From NCBI RefSeq assembly GCF_027105055.1, contig NZ_CP114264.1, forward strand, positions 992,001-1,056,000: DNA of 64,000 nucleotides, written 5' to 3'. The position numbers and the translations under genes were made by a program. Origin of the DNA: Acinetobacter sp. TR3 (GTDB taxonomy: Bacteria > Pseudomonadota > Gammaproteobacteria > Pseudomonadales > Moraxellaceae). Shown one piece after another: positions 10,192 to 18,321 of the stretch. Position 1 is the stretch's first letter; each line of letters starts with the position of its first letter. Under the pieces are notes generated by a model. It saw nothing but the letters and a program-made list of their open reading frames with translations. It did not search any database and had not been told where the DNA came from.

Positions 10192-10490
10192 AATAGGTTA
10201 TCCTGATTGATATTTCAGGGGGAGATCTCTAGAAAATAATGATTCAGATTCTATCATTCAGCACCCATGAAGCTTAATCATTCCTATGACTATACTTAAT
10301 CTAAAAAATTAAAAAGGAATTCTAGAACTGAAAAAAATGAGGATGAATTTCTTCTTCTGAAATACATGAAAAGTATTTTAATTTTTTAAAAAGAATGATT
10401 TGCTTTGAATTAAATTTTTAAGTCTTGATTTTAATGCTGAAAAAATAATCAGTGTGTATGAGTTCTATAGTGATTTTATATGTTCAAAAT
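10192..10490. other. Non-coding AT-rich gap between transporter and trpG
   Basis: About 300 bases with no credible reading frame. It holds the 5' leader of the leftward transporter gene next to its start and the trpG terminator at its right edge. I see no riboswitch-like structure or conserved motif. Confidence 0.6.
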
Positions 10491-10523
10491 AAAAACAGCC
10501 TATTATACAAATAAGCTGTTTTT
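10491..10523 (-). terminator. Terminator of trpG
   Basis: AAAAACAGC and GCTGTTTTT arms around a 15-base loop, placed just after the trpG stop on the minus strand; the A-run and T-run make it potentially bidirectional. Confidence 0.8.
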
Positions 10524-10539
10524 AAATAAAACTTAGTAA

Positions 10540-11124
10540 TTAAGCGTAAATATCTAAGAAGTTTTTAAAAATTTGATGACCATGTTCGCTCAAAATAGAT
10601 TCGGGGTGGAATTGAACACCTTCAATAGGAAGTGTTTTATGTTTCACGCCCATAATTTCTTCAATTGTGCCATCTATTTGGTTCGTCCAGCACGTCACCT
10701 CTAGACATTCTGGCAACGTTTCTTGCTCAATTACCAATGAGTGGTAACGTGTAGCAGCAAACGGGGAAGGTAAGTGACTAAAAATTCCTTTGTCACTGTG
10801 ATGCATATCAGATAAACGACCATGCATAACCGTTTTAGCGCGGATAATCTTGCCACCAAATGCCTGTCCAATCGCTTGATGTCCAAGACAGACACCCAAT
10901 AAAGGAATTTTACCCGCAAAATGGTTAATTGCAGGAATAGAAATTCCTGCTTCACTTGGTGAGCATGGACCTGGACCAATTACCAAGTATTTAGGCTGCC
11001 ATCGTTCAATATCTTCTAATGTGACTTGATCATTACGAACAACTTTTACTTCTTGATTCAATTCGCCAAAATATTGAACGATGTTGTAAGTAAAACTGTC
11101 ATAGTTGTCAATCATTAAAAGCAT
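10540..11124 (-). CDS. trpG: Anthranilate synthase component II (glutamine amidotransferase)
   Basis: Supplies ammonia from glutamine to TrpE for anthranilate synthesis; in this lineage the same subunit may also serve p-aminobenzoate synthase. The 194-residue class I amidotransferase shows the nucleophile Cys in [12 protein letters not shown], the His-Glu pair in GVQFHPES, and the oxyanion stretch [11 protein letters not shown]. It stands alone: a cystine-type transporter with its own terminator separates it from trpDC, and trpE is not in the window. Its leader carries a nested inverted repeat (11179-11235). Confidence 0.96.
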   Translation of the reverse strand: MLLMIDNYDSFTYNIVQYFGELNQEVKVVRNDQVTLEDIERWQPKYLVIGPGPCSPSEAGISIPAINHFAGKIPLLGVCLGHQAIGQAFGGKIIRAKTVMHGRLSDMHHSDKGIFSHLPSPFAATRYHSLVIEQETLPECLEVTCWTNQIDGTIEEIMGVKHKTLPIEGVQFHPESILSEHGHQIFKNFLDIYA

Positions 11125-11178
11125 GATTATAACCTTTTGAAAATACGCACTTTATTGTGCTTTTGCTTTTGATAAACC

Positions 11179-11235
11179 TATCTAAAAACGATATTCCTTT
11201 CGCGCTATATGCGTCGTAAAGGCATTTCTTAGATA
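11179..11235 (-). promoter_or_regulatory. Nested inverted repeat in the trpG leader
   Basis: TATCTAA (11179) pairs with TTAGATA (11229), and inside it CCTTT (11196) pairs with AAAGG (11218). It sits 55-110 bases upstream of the trpG start. There is no run of Trp codons, so it is not a classical trp attenuator. Its role is unknown. Confidence 0.4.
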
Positions 11236-11478
11236 TAGAGGACAATAATCATAACAAAAACAAATGATCAATGTTGAATATTTCGTTTAATAGATGTTTT
11301 GATGGATTTATAAACCGAGGATATAAAGAACCATAGAAACAGATAATAAATTTCATAAATTGAATGACTTGGGTGAAAATATACAAAGTGAACCAAAAGT
11401 CTAAATGAATTGATTGGAATGAAGTTAAAAAGAATGATATAAAAAGCCAATTTATGCTAACTAGTGATGGTGTGCTTT
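11236..11478. other. Gap between trpG leader and the glnA sites
   Basis: AT-rich and apparently non-coding. A 60-codon frame on the minus strand (11268-11450) has a hydrophobic, compositionally odd translation and no ribosome site, and is not accepted as a gene. Confidence 0.5.
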
Positions 11479-11525
11479 TGCACTACATTAGTTCTCTGTT
11501 ATATGTTTTGCACCACTTTGGTTCG
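11479..11525 (+). promoter_or_regulatory. Two NtrC-like binding sites upstream of glnA
   Basis: Site 1 (11479-11495) reads TGCACTA-CAT-TAGTTCT and site 2 (11509-11525) reads TGCACCA-CTT-TGGTTCG. Each has a perfect left half of the NtrC consensus (TGCACYA) and an imperfect right half. Their centres are 30 bases apart, three helical turns, close to the spacing of the two strong NtrC sites at E. coli glnA. Position and gene context support nitrogen control. Identity is inferred from sequence only. Confidence 0.7.
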
Positions 11526-11620
11526 TTATGTCTATTTTGGGGACTAGCTGGGATCGGAATGTTTAAATATGGTGCATTTGTGAAAGCAAACATTATAGTG
11601 GACATAGGACATGGAGCTTA

Positions 11621-11636
11621 AAGCATTTTTTCTGCA
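11621..11636 (+). promoter_or_regulatory. Weak sigma-54-like promoter candidate for glnA
   Basis: AAGCAT, five bases, then CTGCA fits the -24/-12 geometry of sigma-54 promoters (TGGCAC, five bases, TTGCA), but one of the two invariant G residues at -24 is missing. It lies about 105 bases downstream of NtrC-like site 2, a suitable distance. A sigma-70 promoter further downstream (GATAAT near 11680) is also possible. Confidence 0.3.
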
Positions 11637-11753
11637 AAGAATTTCAATGTTTTAGGTATGCTTTAAAATTGTTGGTATGATAATTGCTAATTATATATCA
11701 ACAACTAACACGCACTTAACAAGTGCATAAAAATTTCATTGGAGCAAATGAGC

Positions 11754-13163
11754 ATGGCGAACAAGGTCCTTCAACTCATCAAAGAAAGTGGCGCAAAATG
11801 GGTCGATTTTCGCTTTACTGATACTAAGGGTAAAGAGCAACACGTAACTTACCCAGCTGACACAATTGATGAAGATACATTTGAAGACGGTAAAATGTTT
11901 GATGGTTCTTCAATCGCTGGTTGGAAAGGCATTGAAGCTTCTGACATGATCTTACGTCCAGATGCTGAAACAGGTTTTCTTGACCCGTTCTTTGCTGAGC
12001 CAACAGTTGTTGTAACTTGTGACGTAATCGAGCCATCTACTGGTCAAGGTTACGAGCGTGACCCACGTTCGATTGCTCGTCGTGCTGAAGAATATTTAAA
12101 ATCTACTGGTATCGGTGATACTGCATTCTTTGGTCCAGAACCAGAATTCTTCGTTTTTGACGAAGTGAAATGGGACATCGATATGTCTGGCGCTCGCCAT
12201 ACATTAATCGCTGAAGAAGCTGCATGGTCTACAGGTAAAGATTACGAAGCAGGTAACTCTGGTCATCGTCCACGCGTTAAAGGCGGTTACTTCCCAGTTC
12301 CTCCAGTTGACTCTCATCAAGATATGCGTGCTGAAATGTGTGCACGTATCGAAGACATCATGGGCCCTGGTCGTGTAGAAGTACATCACCACGAAGTTGC
12401 TTCTTGCCAATTAGAAATTGGTGTGAGCTTCAATACTTTAGTTCGTAAAGCAGACGAAGTTCAACAATTCAAATATGCAGTTTGGAACGTTGCTCACCAA
12501 TATGGCAAAACAGCGACATTTATGCCTAAGCCAATGGTAGGTGATAACGGTTCTGGTATGCACGTTCATATGTCTATCTCTAAAGATGGCAAGAACTTGT
12601 TTGCTGGTGATGAATATGCTGGTTTATCTGAAATGGCATTGTTCTTCATTGGTGGTATCATCAAGCACGCTCGTGCATTGAATGCAATCACGAACCCAGG
12701 TACAAACTCTTATAAGCGTTTAGTTCCACACTACGAAGCTCCGATTATGCTTGCTTACTCAGCACGTAACCGTTCTGCTTCTATTCGTATTCCTTACGTT
12801 TCTAGTCCTAAAGGCAAGCGTATTGAAGCACGTTTCCCTGATCCATTAATGAACCCATACTTAGGTTTCTCAGCATTGTTAATGGCTGGTCTTGACGGTA
12901 TCCAAAACAAGATCCACCCAGGCGAAGCTGCTGACAAGAACTTGTATGATCTTCCTCCTGAAGAAGAAGCAAAAATCCCAACAGTTGCTCATAACTTAGA
13001 AATGGCAATTGCTGCACTTGAAGCGGATCACGAGTTCCTGTTGAAAGGCGGTGTATTCACTAAAGAAATGCTTGATGCATATATCGAACTTAAAACTGAA
13101 GATGTACGTCGTCTTAATACGACGACTCACCCAGTTGAATTTGATATGTACTATAGCTTGTAA
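11754..13163 (+). CDS. glnA: Glutamine synthetase type I
   Basis: Makes glutamine from glutamate, ammonia and ATP in a cytoplasmic dodecamer. The start at 11754 gives 469 residues, the usual length, with GGAG nine bases upstream; ATG at 11748 is only three bases from that GGAG. Landmarks are [14 protein letters not shown] and [13 protein letters not shown] near the N-terminus, the [10 protein letters not shown] metal site, [16 protein letters not shown], the latch [17 protein letters not shown], and the adenylylation loop [10 protein letters not shown] with its tyrosine near residue 397. Control by GlnE adenylylation and by NtrC (upstream sites) is therefore likely. Confidence 0.98.
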   Translation: MANKVLQLIKESGAKWVDFRFTDTKGKEQHVTYPADTIDEDTFEDGKMFDGSSIAGWKGIEASDMILRPDAETGFLDPFFAEPTVVVTCDVIEPSTGQGYERDPRSIARRAEEYLKSTGIGDTAFFGPEPEFFVFDEVKWDIDMSGARHTLIAEEAAWSTGKDYEAGNSGHRPRVKGGYFPVPPVDSHQDMRAEMCARIEDIMGPGRVEVHHHEVASCQLEIGVSFNTLVRKADEVQQFKYAVWNVAHQYGKTATFMPKPMVGDNGSGMHVHMSISKDGKNLFAGDEYAGLSEMALFFIGGIIKHARALNAITNPGTNSYKRLVPHYEAPIMLAYSARNRSASIRIPYVSSPKGKRIEARFPDPLMNPYLGFSALLMAGLDGIQNKIHPGEAADKNLYDLPPEEEAKIPTVAHNLEMAIAALEADHEFLLKGGVFTKEMLDAYIELKTEDVRRLNTTTHPVEFDMYYSL

Positions 13164-13180
13164 TACATTCGATTCTGAAA

Positions 13181-13205
13181 AAGCTCGCTTCGGCGAGCTT
13201 TTTTT
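13181..13205 (+). terminator. glnA terminator
   Basis: AAGCTCGC and GCGAGCTT arms closed by a TTCG tetraloop, followed by five T. A near-identical stem ends proB at 34778. Confidence 0.93.
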
Positions 13206-13288
13206 ATGTTTTTGATTCAATTGAAAGTCATACGCTTTTTCCAAAGAAATTCATGTAAACTAGTTGCGATGTTTTTAGTGAGCCAAGC

Positions 13289-13780
13289 ATGCGAAATTTA
13301 CGACCAAACAGAATTAAGGGGCGAGAGATCCCAGCTGAATTAAAAAAATGGTTGTATGCATCTGGTTCTCTCACTCAGCAATTGACTGATTTGGGTGAGG
13401 GAGTATTTCATGTCGAGCGTCTCAACGAACAGTTTCAACGACTCGCTTTTAACGATAGCCAATGGATGCAAATGCCAGCACACCATATTGCATGGGTGCG
13501 TGAAACGAATCTATATGGTAATCAGGCACAGGCTTGGGTCAAAGCAAAAAGTATTTTTCCAATTTTAAGCCTACACAAGAAAGCTCGATTATTTCGGCAT
13601 ATCCGTAATAAGCCAATCGGTTGGTTTTTATTTCAACGAACTCATCCAGCTTGTGAAAGAAGGGTTATTTATCTAGAAGAAGGTTGGACTAGACAAAGTT
13701 GTTATACTTGGCATGGTTGTAAATTTATCGTGCAAGAGACTTTTCTCCCAGCATTTGAGCAGTTTATTCAACAGCATTGA
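13289..13780 (+). CDS. ubiC: Chorismate lyase
   Basis: Removes pyruvate from chorismate to give 4-hydroxybenzoate, the ring precursor of ubiquinone. The 163-residue protein matches the family in length. The conserved N-terminal LKKWLYASGSLTQQL (GSLT motif), the central WVRETNLYG with the active-site arginine, and the C-terminal active-site glutamate region before FLPAF are visible. It is followed after 15 bases by ubiA, whose product uses its product; the pair is a typical operon. Confidence 0.94.
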   Translation: MRNLRPNRIKGREIPAELKKWLYASGSLTQQLTDLGEGVFHVERLNEQFQRLAFNDSQWMQMPAHHIAWVRETNLYGNQAQAWVKAKSIFPILSLHKKARLFRHIRNKPIGWFLFQRTHPACERRVIYLEEGWTRQSCYTWHGCKFIVQETFLPAFEQFIQQH

Positions 13781-13795
13781 CTCTAAGGATTCATC

Positions 13796-14677
13796 ATGGA
13801 AACAGTGCAACATACGACTTGGCGACAACGTTTAGAAGCCTATTATTATTTATGCCGCTTTGATAAGCCAATCGGTACAGAATTGGTTTTTTGGCCGACT
13901 ATGTGGGCTTTGTGGATTGCTGCAAAAGGGACACCAGATCTTAAAATATTATTGCTTATGATTTTGGGTGTTATTTTTATGCGTGCAGCAGGCTGTGCGA
14001 TCAATGATTTTGCTGACCGTAAAGTTGATGCGCATGTTGAACGTACAAAAACACGCCCTTTAGCTACAGGTATAATTCGTGCTCGCGAGGCTGTTTTTGT
14101 ATTTTTAGCTTTAGTTACTGCAAGTGCTATGTTGCTATTTTTCCTGCCGATCGAAACCTTTTATTGGTCATTTGGTGCATTATTTTTAGCGTTTATTTAT
14201 CCCTTTATGAAACGCTTTACCAATTTACCACAGGTGTTTTTAGGTGCTGCTTTTTCATGGTCAATCCCGATGGCATATACTGCGGTTGGGCAAACGCCAG
14301 ATTTAACCTGTTGGCTTTTATATTTCGGTAATTTGGCTTGGACAGTAGCTTATGATACACAATATGCAATTACTGATCGTGAATATGATTTGAAAATTGG
14401 TGTGAAATCTACCGCAATTTTATTTGGTAATTACGATATACAGATAATTGGTTTATTACAGTTTATTAGCTTGTTATTAATTGGCTCAGCTTTGTATCTG
14501 CAACATATTTTTATGCCGTTTGGAATGATTGCATTACTTATTGTTGCAGGGGATTTTGTTTATCAGGCATATAAAACTAAACATCGAGAACCACAGATTT
14601 GTTTCTGGGCATTCCGTCACAATCGTTGGGTAGGAATGATAATTTTTCTGGGAATCTTTTTGGAATTAATGTCTTAA
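13796..14677 (+). CDS. ubiA: 4-hydroxybenzoate octaprenyltransferase
   Basis: Membrane prenyltransferase that attaches the polyprenyl chain to 4-hydroxybenzoate in ubiquinone synthesis. The 293-residue protein has about eight membrane helices and both aspartate-rich motifs: NDFADRKVDAHVERTKTRPL (first, near residues 75-90) and DTQYAITDREYDLKIGVKSTA (second, near 190-210). ATG 13796 follows an AAGGA site. A short terminator follows. Confidence 0.96.
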   Translation: METVQHTTWRQRLEAYYYLCRFDKPIGTELVFWPTMWALWIAAKGTPDLKILLLMILGVIFMRAAGCAINDFADRKVDAHVERTKTRPLATGIIRAREAVFVFLALVTASAMLLFFLPIETFYWSFGALFLAFIYPFMKRFTNLPQVFLGAAFSWSIPMAYTAVGQTPDLTCWLLYFGNLAWTVAYDTQYAITDREYDLKIGVKSTAILFGNYDIQIIGLLQFISLLLIGSALYLQHIFMPFGMIALLIVAGDFVYQAYKTKHREPQICFWAFRHNRWVGMIIFLGIFLELMS

Positions 14678-14698
14678 AATGACTTATTGGTTGAAAAG

Positions 14699-14722
14699 TG
14701 TCCTATATAGGGCATTTTTTTT
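14699..14722 (+). terminator. ubiCA terminator
   Basis: TGTCCTA and TAGGGCA arms (one G-T pair) around a four-base loop, followed by eight T. Confidence 0.85.
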
Positions 14723-14782
14723 GTGCATTAATAAAGCAGCATCTAGTTTCGTGCGCAAGAAACAAAGACAAAAGGATATTTT

Positions 14783-15728
14783 ATGAAACGGTCAAAAATT
14801 GCTTTAGCAATGACACTCTCTATTTCAGCATTATTTTTTAACTGCATGTAATGATGATTACACTGGAGTAGATTCGAGTAACCCCCATTTGTATGAAAGC
14901 AATTATGCGATTGATACGGTTAATACTGCTGCTTCGATTAAAGTAATGACCTGTAAAATTGCAAATGTTCAAGGGCGAACAGCAACTGCAACAGCGATGG
15001 TGCTTTTTCCTAAAGTTGCTAAACCTGTAGATTGTTATCGTATTGTTGTGTGGGAACATGGAACTGTTGGGGTGGGTGATGGTTGGGCACCAAGCAAAAA
15101 TGTGATTAATCCTCGTTGTAGAATCCTTGCTGATACTCTATTGGTGGCTGGTTACGTTGTGATTGCACCTGATTATGAGGGGTTAGGTATCGCAGATTTA
15201 GCATATGGTCGTACCGGCGATGATGGTGCATGCTTGAGTTATCTAGCTCCAGATAGTGCAAATGGGTTGCAAGAGAAATTTAAAGCGGGGATTTTGGCTT
15301 TCTTAGTAGACCCTACACATCAAATCACACAGTTTGGTATTGATCTAACTAAGTTTAAAGAAGATGTTGTGGTGCAAAATTTCTTAGCGGCGACTCAGCC
15401 TGCAACCAATTCGACTAAAGAAAAAGTAATTAAGACACCTGTCTTACTTATTCAGGGAGAAAAAGATCAAGCGGTATTGCCAGCAGTTACGCAACTGTTA
15501 GTTAAGAATATGAAAGAGAATGCTTTAAAATTCTTTCCATAAGCAGCTTATGATGAAAATTATTTATTGGATATCGTACCAAATGCAACGCATACGCAGG
15601 CGATCATTTGTAGAAATGCAAAAGCAGTGGAATTTATTCAAAAATATATGTCAGCAGGTACGGGGATTGTGCTGACTGATGATCAAAAAGATGCGGGTCA
15701 AAATGCTCAGTCTACAGGTAAATTTTAA
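14783..15728 (+). pseudogene. Decayed alpha/beta-hydrolase (lipase-like) lipoprotein gene
   Basis: An AAAGGA site precedes ATG 14783, which opens a signal peptide but stops after 22 codons. Removing one T from the six-T run at 14834-14839 restores the lipobox LFLTAC and joins the long frame from 14838, so a one-base insertion broke it. A second lesion is an in-frame TAA at 15540-15542, after which homologous-looking sequence (PNATHTQAIICRNAKAVEFI) continues to 15728. A third is a likely internal deletion: the DYEGLGIA segment leads directly into the C-terminal half and no GxSxG nucleophile motif is present, while the LLIQGEKDQAV acid-loop segment remains. The parent was probably a secretory-lipase-type esterase. 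Confidence 0.85.
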
Positions 15729-15753
15729 GCTTTTATTAAGATCATAACTTTCA

Positions 15754-15784
15754 AAAAAGAGTCTCTTCATAGCGGCTCTTTTTT
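15754..15784 (+). terminator. Terminator after the lipase pseudogene
   Basis: AAAAAAGAG and CTCTTTTTT arms with an intervening imperfect stem; T-run at the 3' end. Confidence 0.7.
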
Positions 15785-15834
15785 GTTATATTGTTACATT
15801 AAGATGAGTTGTGTTATTGGAATCTGGATCATTT

Positions 15835-16041
15835 ATGAGTCAACAATCTACTGAAAAGAAGCCGATACCTTGGTTATTAATGAGTCTGGGGCTTCTGATC
15901 CCAATCTTTATTATAGGCATGGCATTTCTAGCTGCAAAAAGTGATGCGCAAACCAAGAAAAAATACGATCAACAACATGCAGAAATTGCAAAGAAATTTG
16001 AAAAACAGAAAAATGCTGAATCAGCAATTCAGTCTGAATAA
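15835..16041 (+). CDS. Small single-pass membrane protein
   Basis: A 68-residue protein that I do not recognise. It has a short polar N-terminus (MSQQSTEKKPIP), one membrane helix at about residues 13-34, and a highly charged Lys/Gln/Glu tail (residues 40-68) likely to form a coiled coil. ATG 15835 is preferred to an upstream in-frame start at 15811. The layout resembles small membrane-tethered accessory proteins, but no partner gene is evident next to it. Confidence 0.6.
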   Translation: MSQQSTEKKPIPWLLMSLGLLIPIFIIGMAFLAAKSDAQTKKKYDQQHAEIAKKFEKQKNAESAIQSE

Positions 16042-16062
16042 TCCTTAATTAGAAAATTTGAT

Positions 16063-16503
16063 TTATCGAATGTCCATCTGTAATTGTTTTACAGATGGAA
16101 TTTGAGTGTAGCGATGCACTTTATACCCTGCCTCTAAAAGCATTTGATCGCGTTTTTTGTCTTCTAATTCTTTTCCAATATGACTTGGATCATCAAGTTC
16201 GATGATTGCCAATACATTCATTTCTTGGTCTAAAATCACGAAATCAGTCACTTTGCGATTGAATTGACTACGAATTTTATAATGATCGCTGGTAATTAAA
16301 GCACTGAAAGCGACTTGTGTAAGGATGTGATTGTTAGGGAATGCCTGTTTTAGCCTCGTGAACATCTTTGATTCAAATGTGGTAATAACAGGGCGAGCAA
16401 AAAACTTCTGCTGTGGTAGAAAAGAACGTAGACAACTAATTAAAAGTAATACTGTGCTAATCAAGCCAATAAGCAAAAAGATAATCTGATTAGATGCAAA
16501 CAT
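16063..16503 (-). CDS. DUF2726 domain membrane-anchored protein
   Basis: A 146-residue protein with an N-terminal membrane helix (residues 5-27) and a DUF2726 domain (about 40-146). The domain has the nuclease-like layout seen in restriction-endonuclease-fold families: FESKMFTRLKQAF, then KVTDFVILDQEMNVLAIIELDDPSH with a D-x-n-ExD pattern, then KDKKRDQMLLEAGY. Activity has not been shown for most members. The ATG at 16503 is chosen because a terminator hairpin (16526-16554) overlaps the longer frame. Confidence 0.75.
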   Translation of the reverse strand: MFASNQIIFLLIGLISTVLLLISCLRSFLPQQKFFARPVITTFESKMFTRLKQAFPNNHILTQVAFSALITSDHYKIRSQFNRKVTDFVILDQEMNVLAIIELDDPSHIGKELEDKKRDQMLLEAGYKVHRYTQIPSVKQLQMDIR

Positions 16504-16525
16504 ATTTATTATCAATACATGAATA

Positions 16526-16554
16526 AAAAACCCACTCAATAAGAGTGGGTTTTT
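16526..16554 (-). terminator. Terminator after tRNA-Asn copy 1
   Basis: AAAAACCCACTC and GAGTGGGTTTTT arms around a five-base loop, immediately 3' of the leftward tRNA gene. Confidence 0.88.
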
Positions 16555-16561
16555 AGAATTT

Positions 16562-16637
16562 TGGCTCTCCCACCTGGGCTCGAACCAGGGACCTGCGGAT
16601 TAACAGTCCGTCGCTCTACCGACTGAGCTATGGGAGA
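16562..16637 (-). tRNA. tRNA-Asn (GTT), copy 1
   Basis: A 76-base cloverleaf on the minus strand, with TCTCCCA/TGGGAGA acceptor arms, discriminator G, encoded CCA, a GGTTCGAGCC T-arm, and the anticodon loop CTGTTAA giving GTT. It is identical in sequence to the copy at 16838. Confidence 0.98.
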
Positions 16638-16796
16638 ATCTGGATAGGCATTCTATGCATGAATAGGAGTGTGGTCAAGAGCTGAATAACAAAAAATTTA
16701 AATATTGATTTGATTGTACTTTTTATCAGCATTTTTATAAATTTAATGGATAGGATACTTTGTTTTTAGTAGGAGCTAGAGGGAATTTCGGTCAAT

Positions 16797-16831
16797 AAAA
16801 AAGCCCATATCATATTGGATATAGGCTTCTT
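16797..16831 (-). terminator. Terminator after tRNA-Asn copy 2
   Basis: An imperfect AAGCC-ATATC / GATAT-GGCTT stem with an A-rich flank (T-rich on the transcribed strand), just 3' of the second tRNA gene. Confidence 0.7.
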
Positions 16832-16837
16832 TGAATT

Positions 16838-16913
16838 TGGCTCTCCCACCTGGGCTCGAACCAGGGACCTGCGGATTAACAGTCCGTCGCTCTACCGACT
16901 GAGCTATGGGAGA
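16838..16913 (-). tRNA. tRNA-Asn (GTT), copy 2
   Basis: Same 76-base sequence as copy 1, minus strand, anticodon GTT, encoded CCA. The copies are about 200 bases apart, and each is followed by its own terminator. Confidence 0.98.
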
Positions 16914-17148
16914 ATCTGAATGCCATTATAGGCAGCTTTTAAAATCGGTCAAGCTAAAAGTGTCATGTTTCTTTCATTTTTTCACTGTATGCTTTTTATT
17001 TGCACAATTGGGGCGAAATCGGAAAAATAACTTGAACTTTGATCAAGCTGTTGTTAGATTCGAAACAGAAAAGTGTTTAGATTTTTATCTAGACCGTGTG
17101 GATTTAACCCAACTTGCCAGCACTAAAATGGCTAAATCGGAGGTCAAA

Positions 17149-17580
17149 ATGACTATTCTTAGCATTCAATCTATTTTTTCAAATTTATCTTTTTATCAAG
17201 ATCATTATCTTGAAATCATTGAAGATCCTCAGCGGTATTACACATCAGTTGAAAACTGTTTTTTAAATACATTTCCATTTAAGCAACAGGTTTTATTTCT
17301 AGGCGATTTATTGCAACTTTGGTTTGGTGATAAATGGAAAATCCAAAACGCTAAAAATTTATTGACGCAGAAAAATGTATTAACGGTGAATGAGCATTTC
17401 CCTTTGTACTTATTTCAGCTCGGTGGTGAGCTTATTTTGGGTGCAAATACTGCATTGGCTTGGTCAGTTGCAGAAAATAAAATTGTAGCTGTACAAGTGA
17501 AGAGTATTTGGCAATATGCTGTTTTCAGTCACTTATGCTCACGACCAAAAAACTTTCATGAAAATAAAGCGATTGCATGA
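17149..17580 (+). CDS. Hypothetical protein
   Basis: A 143-residue protein that I do not recognise. The open frame reaches back into the tRNA gene, so the start must be internal. ATG 17149 has GGAGG five bases upstream and is chosen; ATG 17128 is a weaker choice. The sequence is mixed alpha/beta with many aromatic residues (SFYQDHYLEII, LQLWFGDKWKIQ), has no signal peptide and no membrane helix, and ends in a basic tail. A terminator-like stem follows at 17616. Confidence 0.6.
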   Translation: MTILSIQSIFSNLSFYQDHYLEIIEDPQRYYTSVENCFLNTFPFKQQVLFLGDLLQLWFGDKWKIQNAKNLLTQKNVLTVNEHFPLYLFQLGGELILGANTALAWSVAENKIVAVQVKSIWQYAVFSHLCSRPKNFHENKAIA

Positions 17581-17615
17581 AATCATAGTAAGCATAAATC
17601 TACAGCATAAAATTA

Positions 17616-17669
17616 AAGGGCGTATATGTATGTCACTGTATAATTTTTAATATTATCGCCCTTATTTTT
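17616..17669 (+). terminator. Possible terminator
   Basis: AAGGGCG (17616) pairs with CGCCCTT (17657) across an AT-rich 34-base loop that can pair further; followed by ATTTTT. Confidence 0.5.
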
Positions 17670-17833
17670 GTATCAATCTAAATGAAGCTGATGTATGTCA
17701 AGTAAAAGCAAATAAACTATTTTGAAGTATCTTATGAATATAAGATTGTGTTGCAGAAATTATTAAATTCAATGTTTTTTTATTTTCTTCTAAAATTAAT
17801 TGATAACAATTTTGAATAAAAGGTAAGTTTATA

Positions 17834-18253
17834 ATGAAAGGACAATGTGTTTGTGGTGAAACCACATTTGAAGTTGAATTAAGCAATCATGACGTACATG
17901 CTTGTCATTGCTCAATTTGTCGTCGACAGACCAGTGGTGTGATTATGACGATTGATGTGAAACAGGGCAGCTTAAAATTTTTAAAACAAGACCATCTCTC
18001 TATCTATAATTCATCGGCTTGGGGCGAGCGTGGGTTCTGTAATGCTTGTGGCACAAATTTATTTTGGCGCACTAAAGATCAGAATTATTGCAATATTAAT
18101 GCTTTTGCATTGAATCAGTCACCTCAAGATTTGAATTTTGATTTGGAAATCTATATTGATAGTAAGCCTGAGTTTTACGCATTTCAAAATGCAACGAAAA
18201 AGATGACTGAAGCTGATGTAGTTGCTTTATTTAATGCAGAAGCAAAAGAATAA
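17834..18253 (+). CDS. GFA family zinc-binding protein
   Basis: A 139-residue protein of the glutathione-dependent formaldehyde-activating enzyme (GFA/CENP-V) fold. The zinc-binding cysteines are visible: CVCGETTF near residue 5, CHCSICRR near residues 31-36, and FCNACGTNLFW near residue 73. The name of the family comes from Gfa, which was once thought to join formaldehyde to glutathione; the real substrate of this paralogue is unknown. It is convergent with the aminotransferase, with which it shares a terminator. Confidence 0.9.
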   Translation: MKGQCVCGETTFEVELSNHDVHACHCSICRRQTSGVIMTIDVKQGSLKFLKQDHLSIYNSSAWGERGFCNACGTNLFWRTKDQNYCNINAFALNQSPQDLNFDLEIYIDSKPEFYAFQNATKKMTEADVVALFNAEAKE

Positions 18254-18279
18254 ATTTTTAGCTGATTCATAAAGAAAAA

Positions 18280-18306
18280 AAAGAAGCTTCATTAAGAAGC
18301 TTCTTT
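18280..18306. terminator. Shared bidirectional terminator
   Basis: AAAGAAGCTTC and GAAGCTTCTTT arms around five bases, between two convergent genes; A-run on one side, T-rich on the other. Confidence 0.85.
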
Positions 18307-18321
18307 GTATCGCAACTCAGA

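Noticed and set aside
10192..10490. Possible riboswitch in the leader of the cystine-type transporter
   Set aside because: No stable stem or conserved core could be seen; the sequence is simple AT-rich DNA.
11268..11450. 60-codon minus-strand frame upstream of glnA
   Set aside because: No ribosome site, odd composition rich in Phe/Tyr/Ile from AT-rich DNA, and it overlaps the regulatory region of glnA.
16906..17148. Long N-terminal extension of the 17149 gene beginning inside the tRNA-Asn gene
   Set aside because: It would translate the tRNA 5' end and its promoter; a ribosome site and ATG lie at 17149.
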